Positions 12,101-23,243 of a stretch of 64,000 nucleotides of DNA are shown here, in pieces (the stretch's first letter is position 1; each line of letters starts with the position of its first letter). Source of the DNA: Cheilinus undulatus. Taxonomy: Eukaryota; Chordata; Actinopteri; Labriformes; Labridae. Below the pieces are notes generated by a model, which saw only the letters and a program-made list of their open reading frames with translations, did not search any database and was not told where the DNA came from. The position numbers and the translations under genes were made by a program. The stretch covers positions 20,104,438 to 20,168,437 of the forward strand of contig NC_054888.1 of NCBI RefSeq assembly GCF_018320785.1, in the 5' to 3' direction.

Positions 12101-15100
12101 CTCGTCTTCCTTCTGATGGATCAGAAACACATTTTTAGGAGCATCCTCCAGACTTTTATTTTCTCCAGACGAGAGTCAAAGCAGCGGGGATTCTTCCAAG
12201 AATAGTAGCCAAAACATACCATCTGAAATGACGCTCACTTTGCATTTTCCTGCAGCCAGAACAGGATTCAAGTCAGAGTTCGGGTATGCACTGATGATCT
12301 GACCCCCAAGAGACTGAATGTGCAAACGAGAGAAAAAAATAAAAAACAAATTAAAGGAGAAACAGGAGTAAAGAAGGCAGGAATAAGATATAAACTGGAA
12401 AAGCTTGAGGTGAATTGACTCACAGCGACATTTCGTATCTGCACGCTCCCCAGGTTCCCCAGCTGCTGGATCAGAGCTCGGAACAGCTCAGTTTTCTCCT
12501 CCGGAAACTTCAGAACGAGCTTCTCCAACAGGGACCGGACCTCGGCAAGAGTGCAGCCAGCTCCGATCCAAACACCTGCAAAGATATGCAGACAAACAAC
12601 TTAGCAGATTAGCTGCTGAAGAGTGAGGGTGCTTGATGATAACTTATGCATGTCTGGATGCAGCATCATATAGTGTTATGGAGAGATGGAGGATTCTCTC
12701 CTCTGTAACATTTGCTCCAAAACTCTTTAATCAAACACAACAATGAGCATTTTGACTGATGAGATGTGTGCTCATCTGAAGCGAAACTTCTGAAAATCCA
12801 ACCATGATAAATAAAACGATAGCTGAACAATAGCATGAAAGCTGCATTGACTCACCTCAGGCTCGAAAAAAAGACAATTAATAGCAAGAATAAAACACTT
12901 CCTGTGTGCAAAAGCCTTTGAAGTGACTGGTTGATTCTGATGGCTAGAGTTGTGTGTCTTTTTTTTGTATTTAATGAAAAATTTGCATTTAAAAAGAACA
13001 CAAAGGTTTCAGACATGCTGTGATTAACCCTTACAAGATCCTAGGGACATTTTGTGCCATTCAGCTTTTTATTTTCAAGCTAATTTGGCTGCGTTGAATA
13101 AATGTAGATCAAATTTTCCACAGATATTCATTTGTAAAAATGTTTAGATTTGTCCTCTCAGTTCCGTAAATTGGCCAAAATGGCTAAGCTACACAAAACT
13201 GACACATTTGCTCCTAAGGACCAAAAAATGTCCCACTTAAAATGCCATTTTTGGTCCCACATTTATCTGCTCATAAACTAATGCATTCCTTTATGTTTAG
13301 ATTGCATTTTGGGCTACTAGCGTTCAATTTTTTATTTGTTTATTTGTCCACCAGATGGCGCTACTTTTTGCCATACAAAGTATGCAGCAAAATTTCACCC
13401 TTTTTACTGTTTTCTGCAAGGGTGCTTTGCAACTGAAATGATAAATATGTGTGTCTCTAATGATGCGCTGTAATAGTGTGTCTGTATTTTATGTGAGCTT
13501 TCGCGATTTTTGTTCCATTAAAAAACAGTGGAGTTGTGCAAACATAGTGCCTTTAAAGGGTTAAAATCCTCAAAAAATATAAATAATATTTGATCTATAT
13601 ATTTCAGGCTAAAGTAGTTTAAAAGATTCACTCCTTTAAAGTGTAAATATGTAATATTTTTACTGCAGTTTTGGGGAAGTGGACATTTTTTGTCCCTAGG
13701 GGTAAATGCGTTAGGATATTAAAGGACCTCTTTACAACTAAAATGTCAGACTATAATGTCACAAAGTACGCTGTGATGTGTGTTTTATATTTAACCTCCA
13801 AGTTTCTAGCCCTCCCCATCCCTCCTGGTGACCCCTTAGGGGTCATGACCCCCACCTTGGAGAACCCTGCCAAAAAAAAACAAACAAATGTAAATAACAA
13901 AGGTCGTTGACTCACCCTTTGGTGTTTCAGTGACCTCAAACAGCTCCATCACGCGGACTGGAGAGATTATCAGAGGATGGGAGACGCCTTTGAATTTTAT
14001 ATCAGGACCTTTAACACAAAGCAGAGAGGAAAGAGGTGAGTGACGCAGCTCAAAATCTACAAATCAGACCAAAATATGCAACAGTTAATACACAGAAATG
14101 CTTTCAATACAGCATGAGTTCAAAAATTGTCTTAACACATAAAAATGTCTTTGTTTTGATTTATTTTTGTATTTTTAAGAAAAAACAAGCTTAGGAAGAG
14201 TGGTTTCCTGTGCTTTTATGCCTCCATCATAGACTGGAGCAGGGGGACAGAGGGGGTGGGGAATCACACACTGGATTCCAGCTCACCAACGTTGGTGTTT
14301 CCCATCACCAGCGGAGCTTTAGGGTTCTCCGCCTTCAGCTGAACGAGCTCCTCCAGAGAGACAGGGGACACCCAGCTGATCCTCTCCCCATGAAAGGTGA
14401 GCGTCTGTGGGGTTTCTTTTTCTGCCATCAGCTGTGGAGACAGGGCTTTTATTCAGAGCTGGGCACATGATACTCACATATGGCACAGGAGTTGATAATA
14501 ATCATGATAATAAGGTGAGAGCACACTGACAGCCCAGGGAAGGTTAACTAACTTTTAACACATTTTAACATTGATGTGAACATTGGACAGCTTAGATGAT
14601 ATCAGAGTTAAAGTCTTTCTCAGCTGAATAACAGTTTATTAAGTCATAATTCTGATTAATCTCTGCTGTTTACATGCAGAAATGTTTACCAAAAAAGCTT
14701 CATCAGCTTTGTTTCTGTCATGTGTTTAAAGGATAATTCCCTTTGAGCTGTGACTAAAGGTAAATGTCAGCAGCTTAAAGGAGCTTTTATAAAGAATCAG
14801 CTGATATTTGGGAAACTTAATGCAAGTTTAAATTGATTTCTGTAAATGTACAGAGTGGTTAAACATGTGATAAACAACGTCTGATGACTTACGATGAGTT
14901 CAGGAGGGAAGATCAGCTCTTGTGTTGGGTCCAGGGGGAGAAACTCTTCTTTGGAAAACAGCTGTGGTGGATCCTGAGGAAGTAAAACAAACACCATGAG
15001 TTTAAAATACAGTGAGACAATATGGTAAGGAGAGCTGAGTGGGTTATAAGATATTCCATTAACCTTTGAGATCTATGGGACATTTTGTGCCATTCAGATT

Positions 15101-18100
15101 TTTATTTTCAAGCTATTTTGGCTGTGTTGAATGAATATAGATCAAATTTGCCAGAGGATATTCATTTTTAAAACTGTCATCTCAGTTCCTTAAATCAGCC
15201 TAATACGACTAAGGCACACAAAAACCGACACATTTTTCCTTAAGGACAAAAATGTCCCATTGAAAACCATTGAAAATGTCATTTTTGGTCCTGCACTTAT
15301 CTCAACATAAACTAATGCATTCCTTTACGGTTACATTTCATTTTGGACTGCTAGCTTTCAATTTTTTATTTTTATATTTGTCCACCAGATGACGCTACTT
15401 TTTCCTATTCAAAGCATGCCGCACTTTCACACATTTTACTGATTTCTGCAAGGGTTCCCTGCAACTGAAATGATAAATATGTGCTGCTATTGGTGTTGGA
15501 TTAGGGGTTTGTATCGTATTTGAGTTTTTCTGATTAAAAAACAATGGAGTTGTCTATATATACTGGGTTAAAATCCCCCAAAATAAGAGTTATGTTGGCA
15601 AAAGTGGGCCAAGATGTTGCAGAAATGGGCACAACGTGGCAAAGAGGCAAAAAATATGGGCTCTAAGAGGTTAAAAAAGTGGTAAAAATGTGCAAAAATG
15701 GGTCAAATGCAGCAAAAACTGGCAAGAATTGACAAAAAGTGGTTAAAGCAGGCAAAAGAATGTTGCAGAAATGGGCAAAACGTGGCAAAAAAGGGCAACA
15801 AATATGAGCTAAAAGTGGTTAAAAAAGAGGCAGAAATGGGTCAAATAGGACAAAAACTGTCAAAAAGTGGCTAAAGGAGGCAAAAGTTACAAAACAATGT
15901 TGCAGTAATGTCTAAAAACATGTAAAAAATAAAAGAGAGTGAATGAAAGTGGTGAAAAGGGGGAAAATGGGATAAAAATGGCATAAGGCAGCTACAATGG
16001 TCTAAAAGCTGCAAAAAGATGTTAGAGAAAAAGGCAAAAAGTGGCAAAATAAAAAGGGCATAAAAACTGGAAATGTGGGCAAAAAGTGGATAAAAAGTGG
16101 TAGATATGGATGAAAAGGGGCACAAAAGGGATAAAAGTAGAAAAAAGTGGCATTAAGCAAGCAAAAGTTGCAAAAAGATGTTGCAGAAATGGGCAAATTG
16201 TGGCTAAAAAGAAAAAACAACTCAAAAGGGAAATTTGCTTAAACTTACATTCTCTGGTTCGTCGGTGGGACTTCCTCCATTCTGGCAGCAGTTTCCACTT
16301 CCATTCACTTTGCAGCAGGTTGCCTCCTGTTTGAATATGAATGTCACACTGAATGCAGCAGTTAGGAGTGAGCTCAGACAGTCAAATACTGAAAGATTCA
16401 CCCAAAATCAGACCTACAATTTCATAGCCAAACACCTGCTTATGAAACTAAGATTCCTTTCCAGGTATATAGAGACAGTAAAAAGCTAATTTTGCAGAAA
16501 TGTGTCTGGTTTCTCCAAATAAATATGACTCAGAGCCTATTTTTGCATAAATATCAACGTATAAACACTTAAATGCAATACTGAAAATAACTTGTGTACG
16601 TGTTGGTTTTTTTAGTGTGTGCATGAAAAACATTTGGTGGGCTACCCCATTTTTATATTTCCAAAACTTGAGCAGCAGTCTTTAGATTTTAAATAACAGG
16701 ATTAACAAATAAAGAGTCTTCTGCACATTGAAACTTGTTCCTGTTGTCTGTTCTCTCTGAAACTTGGATGAAGGTTTAAAATAGACCTGCAGACGCATCA
16801 AGTTTCTTTAATTGTTTATCTTATCTATACTGTAGAGCCGATCTTTGTACCTGGCAGAAAGTCCTGTAGCCGTCCACGATCGGTCGATATCCCGTACAGC
16901 GACACAGATTCCCTGGAAAGCAAACACAGACGATGAGGACAAATCTGAGTGCAGATTAAATCTGTGTCAGGACAGTTTGCACAAAATAAAAACATGTTTT
17001 TTCATGTGTGAATAAAGAGGAAATAAAGGCATATAAAGGCTGAAAAAGGCCAATAAGTGCAGATGGAGATATTTAAGATGAACAGACCAGCCAGAGCCTC
17101 TGTGATGTCGTCCATGCTGGGCTGAGGTTTGTTCCTCAGCAGAGCGTACATCGCCATCACCATCCCAGGTGTGCAAAAGCCGCACTGAGAGCCATGAGCC
17201 TTCGCAATCCGCTCCTACAAGATGCAACATTTCCTACTTAAATAGATGTGTTTTTGTATCAAACCTGATTTTTTTGTTAATCTAGTTACCTTAAAAAAAA
17301 AACTCCTGCAGCTTTTGAACTTATTGCACTGTCCTTATCACATTTATTGCACTTGTTTGCAATCAAAGCATGGCTCAGTATATGATGAATAAAAATACCT
17401 GATATCTATACTTCATGTGAAGAAAATCCTTTATTCTTTTTATTTAAAAATGTCAATTTATGTGCATAACTCTTGCATGCAATGACAAATAGCAAGGATT
17501 GGGAACTATTGGAGGCTTTTGAGCTGGGATTTTGAGAGATAAGATGGCACATTTTTTGGATTTTTTATTTCTTCCTTATTAGAAAAATGATCAAAAAAAT
17601 CACATTTGGTATTTAATGGTTATTTTAACCATAAAATGAAGCAGCTAAGTTAGCCAGGCTATCATTTTCTTTCAGCTTTATTATCAGCTTTATTATTTAA
17701 ACTAATCCCAGAGATGCAAAAGGCAAAATAAAATTATCTGTGACTATGCATAGATAAATATCCATGTACAATAATTAAGAAGGATGCATTAACTAAAAGT
17801 CAGGTTTGTGACCTGCACAGGATGGATGCGTGTCTTGGTGCTGCCAATTCCCTCCACCGTGGTGACGGCGGCCCCGTGCAGCTGGCAGAGCGGCAGCAGG
17901 CAGGCGTTGGCGGCAAAATGGCTGACAGTGAGGTTAAGGAAACTTTCATTTTTGCACAAGCAGCACTGAAACAACCAGAACTAAATCTACAACTGCAGCT
18001 GGGAATATGATTGAAAACTATTAGTGCAACAAAAGCAACTACAGCCCTCCATACTAGTTCTTTAAGTGTCTAATAGACCGTCTCTTACATGCAGGATTTA

Positions 18101-21100
18101 CATATGTATGATTTTTCAGCATTGCAGTTATTTTTCTCGTCTTTTGGAGCTTTTAGTGTCTCAGATGTTTAACCCTCCAAACCCCATGGATCATCAATGA
18201 TCCCGAGCAATAGCACATGCATTGTTCACAGTATCTCAGGAACCATAAGATGAATCTCTATGGAGTCAATTCTGATCAGAAGCTGACCTTTTCACCAATC
18301 TATGGGGAACTCCTGGTGTTTATATATCTTCTAGAACATTTTTAAAACAGGTGCAAAGTGTGTTGTTTATTCAGAGCTTTGGGACTACAACTCCACATGG
18401 CTAAATCTATGATAATATGACTATTTATCATGTTTGCTGGTGGTAGCTTCCAATCAGAGCCAGCCCAAGATCAACAGGACCCATGATGGTTATCTAGGTA
18501 GAAATAAACCGTCCTTTATGGACTAAATAATGAAAACATTACTTCAAGATAAAAGGCAGTAATAGTTTCTATTGTGTATTTATTAGCAAGTTATTCTTTC
18601 TTCTCTTGTTAGACAAGGCCTGAAGGAACTAGCAGATGTGAAAATGCTTGGTCATTGTTGATCTGGGTATGATTTATATAAAGATATATGACATCCAATT
18701 TCCGTTTTTACTAGGTCTTTCAGCTCATATAACTTCTGAGGCATGCATCCGACGCCCTTGTAGCACACTTACTCTGAAAGTCCAGGCTGTCCTGGAGAAA
18801 TAGATGTCTATAACTTGATTGTGCCTAAAACAGCTGAGATTCTGCCGGCATTTATGCATTAAAAATTCAGGAGGACCAAAAACAGCAAAAACTTACTTGG
18901 GTTTACAAGAGTTAAAGACTCTTTGTGTCTGTTTTAGTATCTTTTTGCACTCATTTCTAGTTTGTTTGCTCCTCTTTAAGGACATTTTAATCATTTAGTC
19001 TGTTTGCATTTCCTTTCAGATATTGTTTTATCACTTTATTTTTTAAAAATGTCTCTTTAAGGCAGCGATACTCAACGAGTGGCTCTTTTATGTCTTAATT
19101 TCAATTATAATTCCCACAGAAAACCTTCAAAAAGGGAAACTTTGACCTCAGAAATTATCCATTGCAAGTCACATTAATCAGACACATACTTATACATTAG
19201 GCTTTGATTGTCAAAATTAATTGTCAACCTTTATTTTTTTTTGTCTGTATATTTTCATTGCCCTTATTTGCTATTTTTGCACATTTAAGCTGCCTTTGCC
19301 ATGAAATGCTATTTCTTCCCCCTATTTTTTACATCTACTTTGCTGCTTTTTGCCCATTTTAGTCACTTTTCAGACATTTTTTACCACTCTTGTTGCCACC
19401 TGGAACTCATTTTTTGTCACTTCTCACCCATTTTTGACACTTTTTCTCCCAATTTTTGTTATTTTTCACCAGTTTTTGCCTCTTTTATCCAGCTTTTTGC
19501 AATTTGATTTTTTCCCTCTGTTGGCCACATTCTGTCAACTTTTTGCACATTGAAGCCGCCTTTTGCCATTAAATGCCATATTCTTCCCTATTCTGTCAGT
19601 CTTTGCTGCTATTTGTCAATTTGCCCACCTTTTTGCCACTCTTTGCCCATTTTAGTCCCCTTTCATCCATTTTTATGCCACTCTTTTGCCACCTTTCACC
19701 CATTTAAGCTGCCTCTTGCCATAAAATGCCACTTTTTCCCCCATTTTTGCCACTCTTTGCTGCTTTTTGCCCATTTTAGTCACTTTCCAGACATTTTTTA
19801 CTACTTTTTTTACCAACTGCAACTAATTTTTTTGTCACTACTCAACCATTTTTGCCACCTTTTCTCCCCATTTTAGTCACTTTTCACCAGTTTTTGCCTC
19901 TTTCATCCTGCTTGTTGCATTTTTTTTCCCAATTTTTGCCACTCTTTGCTGCTTTTTGCTCATTTGAGTCACTTTTCATCCTTTTTATGCCACTCTTTTG
20001 CCACTTTTGGACCATTCTTGCCACCTGTAACTCATTTTTTGTCACTACTCACCTATTTTGCCATTTTATGTCTATTTTGCCCCTTTCTACCCATTTTTAT
20101 TGCCGTGTTAGCCCATTTTTCCACCACTTTTCACCACTTAGATTGTGGCTCATGCAAAGCTATTTTTTCAGCAACGTGGCTCTTTGGTTGAGCAGGGTTA
20201 AGGAACACTGCTTTAAGGTGTTGTTGCAAACTCTCTTTCTCATTCCAAGCCATTTTGTTGCTTTTTTTTGTCTCCGTAGTTGTGTTTTAAAGTATTTTTG
20301 CATATTTCTATGTCCACTTTTTGTTGATCTTTGTAGTGTTGTTGTGGTTTTTTCCTCTCTTTGCAGTCTCCTTGTTCCACTTTGCTGATGTTTGCACATC
20401 TCTTGTGACTTTTCATGTCTCTTGCCCTGTTTATCCAAGGTTGGCGATGTGTACTGGCATGCATAAAAGCACTCCGTCAACTGACATGATCTGCAGTATT
20501 CAGCTAGTAAACAAAAGCATGATTTTATTACTTATATCCGACTCTGATTGATGAGAATTGTGTCCCTTTGTAGAGATCCGGAATATCTGGTTCAGCTCTG
20601 TAGTAAGAGCCGGTCTTTCACATCTTTAAACAACAAAAATGTAAAAGAAAACCTAACAGAGGCCAGCTCTATAGCCTGCTTCTCAGTGAACGACACATCT
20701 TGTAACTTGTCGTCTTGCATTGAGTTAATGGTTCTGCTCTCCTGTATAGTTTCTTTGTCACGTGACCCTTTCCAGAGGTCTTTTTGGGTCTCTGTTTGAA
20801 GTCGTTGTGAATCTCTTTTGCAGTTGTTGTGCAACTGTAGAACACAGTACACAGTCTTTGTCCAGCAGCTGTTTTTCATTTGGCAGTTTTTGTCTCCTCC
20901 TCTTCTTCTACAGCCCAGTGACAAAAAGAGACAGATGTTGAGCTGGTTTGATGCCAGGAGGGAAAATTACCACAAACACCCACAGAAATGCTGTTAACTT
21001 CTTGTATTAAGATGTTTAAAGCGTTTTAAAAGATAAACAGTTCATGTTCAGAGTCTCTAAGTCACCCAAAAATCAAGTTCAGTCGTGAAAACAGAGGCAG

Positions 21101-22943
21101 CTTTTGGAATAAGAACTTTATAATGATACATTTGCTAAACAGATGTAATTTTAAAGATCTCCTAATTATTACTAAAGCAGATCAGCGGTGCTTTTGAGAC
21201 TCTTTGTGATGTCTAATCCTGCTTTTCTTGCTGCCACAAAAGCAGATGTGACCAAATCTGGCTGCAGCTTTATTCAAAATGTGCATCAGACGTTGATTTT
21301 TTAGGTCTTTTGGTAAAACAAATAAAGGATACATGATGGTTTTGGTGGCAGGTTGGTAGCGAGATACCATGACCGTGCATGCCCCGCATCCTCCACCACC
21401 ACAGGCCCACTTTGTCCCAGTTAACCTCACTGAAGCACAAGTTAAGGAGTTCAAACTTGAAGGTTTTGCTTACAAATATTGAATTCAATAATGTAAAATG
21501 ACATGTGAAGGTGGAGTTGAATTTGATCTAAAGGATATTCCTTTCTCTGAGGAAGGACAGCAGCATGGTCTCAGGGTCTGCATGGTTCTCTGTTACCTGA
21601 AGAAAAAAGGTAAAGGTTAAAGAGTTACATCTACTCAAGTGCTAAATTACAAGGGTTAAAAAAAATCCCTAAATATAAAGATAAGCAGAGAAGGACTGTT
21701 AATAGTGGTAACTTTCTCTATGAAGAGACCAACTGTGAAGTAAATATTGTTTTTGCTTTCAAAAGATTGATAGATCGGCTCCTAATTTTTAAAAAAATTA
21801 ATCATCCCAATTTCCCCTGAGAAGACGAAGCAAATAGTTTGCTCAACTGAGAGGCTAAACCAGCTATGTATTTGGATTATTGCTAATAATCAAACATAAA
21901 TCAATCAAAATACTTTATCTACTTATTCTGAGAATGTAAAACCAGTTAATTGTTGCTATTTTTCATTATTTACACTCATTTTAGGCCAGAAAAGACATAA
22001 AATTTGACAAGCCCAATAACACAAATATCTTATATTGATTTAAATATGAATAGATTGATTAATAAATAGAATTAATTGAATCATACACCTACAGCTTAAA
22101 AGAAAAACTTAGTTTAAGCTTGAATAAAATCAATGCAACAGTTATTTCACGGTATATGTTGATAAAGTTTACATATTTGCTTTGAACCAGAGCCAAGAAA
22201 GCTCTCTGACAAAAACCTACTGATGTTTCAAATACTTTTAAAACCTTACTTAAATTTTGAAAAATGTCTTTACTTGTTCTGTTATTTTTATTGTAAAACG
22301 GGAATTTAATTTGCATACTTATCCTGTTTTTCTACTTTTTTAATGCAAACATTAAAAGGTAAACCAAATTAAACGCTAACATTAGCATCTTGCTAAAAAC
22401 TAAATGATGTTTTTTTTTTTTTTTTTTAAAGGGCATTTATTTTAGATAAGCAGAGCATATTCATAATTTACCTGCAAAAAATATATATTTCCAATCTGCT
22501 AACACTTCTTCAGAATGAAAAAGGACGCTATTCCCTGCATTTAAGCCATTACCATAAAAGAATTCGTAAAATTAAACGACCGTTTATTATTTTACCCATC
22601 AGCCCCTTACTGTCGCAGAATCTGACAGGTAGCAAAATTCTGCATAACACCACTCTCTGACATAACGACTTTATAAAGTTTTTGGTTGATTAAAAGAGGA
22701 TATTTTAAACCCTCAACCACTTAAATTGTTAAATGACACACAAAAAAGCATCGTTTGACACCAATAACGGAGATGAAAGCCGCTTGAAAACACTCATTTT
22801 TAACGGAAGTAAACGGTTAAAAAACTAACAGCCCACAGCTTAAGCTAGCAAAAGCAACATTTGAACGTGTAGCGACGTGCTAAAAATACCTTTTTCCCGT
22901 TGATAAAGAAGCACAAAACATCTCCTTTCTTGCTTGTCGACAT
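3138..22943 (-). CDS. aox: Aldehyde oxidase (molybdo-flavoenzyme), complete 35-exon gene
   Basis: The enzyme oxidises aldehydes and N-heterocycles in the cytosol, passing electrons Moco > 2Fe-2S > FAD > O2. The ATG is at 22943 and TAA at 3140-3138; 35 exons join in frame to 4002 nt, or 1333 residues, as in other AOX proteins, and mammalian AOX1 also has 35 coding exons. Domains: 2Fe-2S I (Cys47, 52, 55, 77), 2Fe-2S II (Cys117, 120, 152, 154), FAD domain about 225-525, Moco domain about 550-1333. AOX rather than xanthine dehydrogenase: the Glu of the XDH motif GGKE is Ile805, the XDH substrate Arg is Lys883, and the acidic NAD-loop motif REDD reads RKET (432-435). Gln770, Arg915, Phe917 and catalytic Glu1265 (GIGEP) are kept. 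Some stretches ([12 protein letters not shown]) remain XDH-like, as expected of a fish AOX. Assignment to aox5 or aox6 is unresolved. No disabling change was seen. Confidence 0.96.
4556..5505. mobile_element. hAT (Charlie-like) remnant with internal tandem repeat, aox intron 32
   Basis: The left end CAGGGGTGTCCAAA (4556) and the right-side text GGCCAGATTTGGCCCCCAGG (5469-5488) followed by TTTGAGTTTG are typical of hAT-Charlie non-autonomous elements. The right terminus is degraded, so the end is approximate. Between about 4620 and 5260 the DNA is a degenerate tandem array built on GTCAAAATATGAGATAAAA-like units. Confidence 0.5.
7398..7425 (+). repeat. Retroelement 3'-tail-like fragment in aox intron 25
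   Basis: The string GGCCAATAAAGCTGATTCTG resembles the 3' tail of a common fish non-LTR retroelement or SINE. Only the tail is recognisable. Confidence 0.35.
9014..10413 (-). other. aox intron 18, no further feature seen
   Basis: This is 1.4 kb of AT-rich intron with a GT donor at 10413-10412 and an AG acceptor. No exon, RNA gene or recognisable mobile element was found in it. Confidence 0.6.
13028..13560. mobile_element. piggyBac-like MITE, copy A (aox intron 10)
   Basis: The element is bounded by TTAA at 13024-13027 and 13561-13564, with short terminal inverted repeats CCCTT...AAGGG. It has no transposase. It is clearly homologous along its length to the element at 15063-15567, sharing GGGACATTTTGTGCCATTCA near the left end and the TGTCCACCAGATG segment further in. 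The TTAA target and CCCTT ends are the piggyBac signature. Confidence 0.75.
13348..13363 (+). promoter_or_regulatory. CTCF-like motif inside the MITE
   Basis: CCACCAGATGGCGCTA matches the canonical CTCF core CCACCAGGGGGCGCTA at 14 of 16 positions. The paralogous position in the other MITE copy (15382-15397) has lost the central G (GATGACGC). Binding is not shown by sequence alone. Confidence 0.45.
15063..15567. mobile_element. piggyBac-like MITE, copy B (aox intron 7)
   Basis: Flanked by TTAA at 15059-15062 and 15568-15571. It is about 500 bp, in the same orientation as copy A at 13028-13560 and diverged by substitutions and small indels. It has no coding capacity. Confidence 0.75.
15590..16225. 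repeat. Degenerate short-period repeat TGGCAAAAAGTGGG, aox intron 7
   Basis: This is a run of variants of GGCAAAAAGTGGNNAAAAATG with a variable period of about 13-30 bp. It belongs to the same sequence family as the arrays at 19260-20110, 33950-34400, 43290-43740, 57650-59400 and 62170-62600, some of them in the reverse orientation. Unlike most of those it has no evident hAT-like ends. The open frames across it are low-complexity artefacts. Confidence 0.8.
18173..18911. mobile_element. piggyBac-like MITE, second family (aox intron 3)
   Basis: TTAA is at 18169-18172 and 18912-18915. The left end CCCTCCAAACCCC and the reverse complement of the right end CTCTTGTAAACCC form imperfect inverted repeats. 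It is 739 bp and non-coding. Its interior differs from the copies at 13028 and 15063. Confidence 0.6.
19063..20210. mobile_element. hAT-like non-autonomous element carrying a tandem repeat (aox intron 3)
   Basis: The terminal inverted repeats are CAGCGATACTCAAC on the left and, as reverse complement on the right, CAGTGTTCCTTAACC. They are flanked by a perfect 8-bp target duplication CTTTAAGG (19055-19062 and 20211-20218), the hAT signature. The interior 19260-20110 is a degenerate array of TTTTTGCCACTTTTNNCCCA units. No transposase is present. The several overlapping open frames here are repeat artefacts. Confidence 0.8.
21430..21538 (-). other. aox: U12-type AT-AG intron 2 of aox
   Basis: Exon 2 has no GT donor anywhere near its end. 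Reading continues only if the intron starts ATATCCTTT (21538 downward), the exact U12 AT-type 5' splice site. The 3' end carries CTCCTTAAC (21449-21441), a near-perfect U12 branch site about 12 nt before CAG at 21432-21430. Splicing joins A + TG to give Met38 ahead of [10 protein letters not shown], in phase. The intron is 109 nt long. Confidence 0.88.
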
Positions 22944-23030
22944 GTTTCAAATGTCAGTGAAGATTTTCTGACTTGAAAAGATAAAGTTTTAATTTCTATA
23001 CGGCACTTCCGTCGAAGACTTTCAAAATAA
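22944..23030 (-). promoter_or_regulatory. aox: aox 5' UTR and proximal promoter
   Basis: Upstream of the ATG at 22943 the minus strand carries GACGGAAGTGCC (about 23012-23001), a good ETS/GABP-type site, and no TATA box. That fits a TATA-less promoter with transcription starting within about 60 bp of the ATG. The transcription start is not visible from sequence. Confidence 0.4.
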
Positions 23031-23109
23031 AGTCTCATACAGCATTTTAAAAATCAAATTCTTAGTCATTTTGGGCTAAACCCCAGGGTTGAGAAGAAAT
23101 TTTACGAAA

Positions 23110-23134
23110 ATATTATTATTATTATTATTATTAT
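23110..23134. repeat. (TAT)n microsatellite
   Basis: Eight uninterrupted TAT units. Confidence 0.9.
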
Positions 23135-23220
23135 AAATTAGTTTATTTGTCAGTGTTTATTATTGGCTAAAATGAGAAAATATAAAGTTGAGGTTAAACT
23201 TTTTGAGCACAGTAGAGTTT

Positions 23221-23243
23221 AATAATAATAATAATAATAATAA
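23221..23243. repeat. (AAT)n microsatellite
   Basis: About seven and a half AAT units, near-complementary to the (TAT)n run about 90 bp away, so the two could pair as an inverted repeat. Confidence 0.9.

Larger units (their letters stand above)
11218..14973 (-). other. aox: aox exons 8-15: FAD-binding domain
   Basis: Exons: 14973-14893, 14431-14287, 14008-13916, 12575-12424, 12313-12220, 12112-12003, 11736-11552, 11380-11218. Exon 8 has the AOX hallmark [16 protein letters not shown]. Exon 9 ends in the flavin loop VMGNTNVG, exon 12 gives SLGG...SDLNP, and exon 14 gives [20 protein letters not shown], where the XDH acidic cluster for NAD binding is absent. This points to an oxygen-dependent oxidase without NAD reduction; that last step is inference from the family. 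Exon 15 has the linker [13 protein letters not shown]. All junctions are GT-AG and in phase. Confidence 0.93.
17922..21332 (-). other. aox: U12-type GT-AG intron 3 of aox
   Basis: The donor is GTATCCTTT (21332 downward), the U12 GT-type consensus. The acceptor is preceded by TTTCCTTAACC, whose branch A near 17934 lies about 12 nt from CAG at 17924-17922. Joining AT + C gives Ile70 before HFAANACL, matching the family. The intron is 3.4 kb and hosts a piggyBac-like MITE (18173-18911) and a hAT-like element (19063-20210). Confidence 0.88.
16249..22943 (-). other. aox: aox exons 1-7: both 2Fe-2S domains
   Basis: Exons, in transcript order on the minus strand: 22943-22890, 21596-21539, 21429-21333, 17921-17813, 17214-17088, 16912-16851, 16326-16249. 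They encode residues 1-195. Exon 3 holds the motif CGGGGCGAC of cluster I; exon 5 holds QCGFCTPG and exon 6 [10 protein letters not shown] of cluster II. Exon 7 is a cysteine-rich linker (CC...CC) to the FAD domain. Introns 2 and 3 have U12-type splice sites; the others here are GT-AG. Phases fit at every junction, and a split codon restores a conserved residue at exons 5/6 (Gly149). Confidence 0.93.

Noticed and set aside
19301-20388. Series of open frames up to 178 codons on both strands
   Set aside because: They lie inside the repeat core of a hAT-like element in an aox intron.
3138-22943. Identification as xanthine dehydrogenase
   Set aside because: Several segments look XDH-like, but GGKI replaces GGKE, the NAD-loop acidic cluster is missing, and the [16 protein letters not shown] and C-terminal EPGSFKPW text match AOX.
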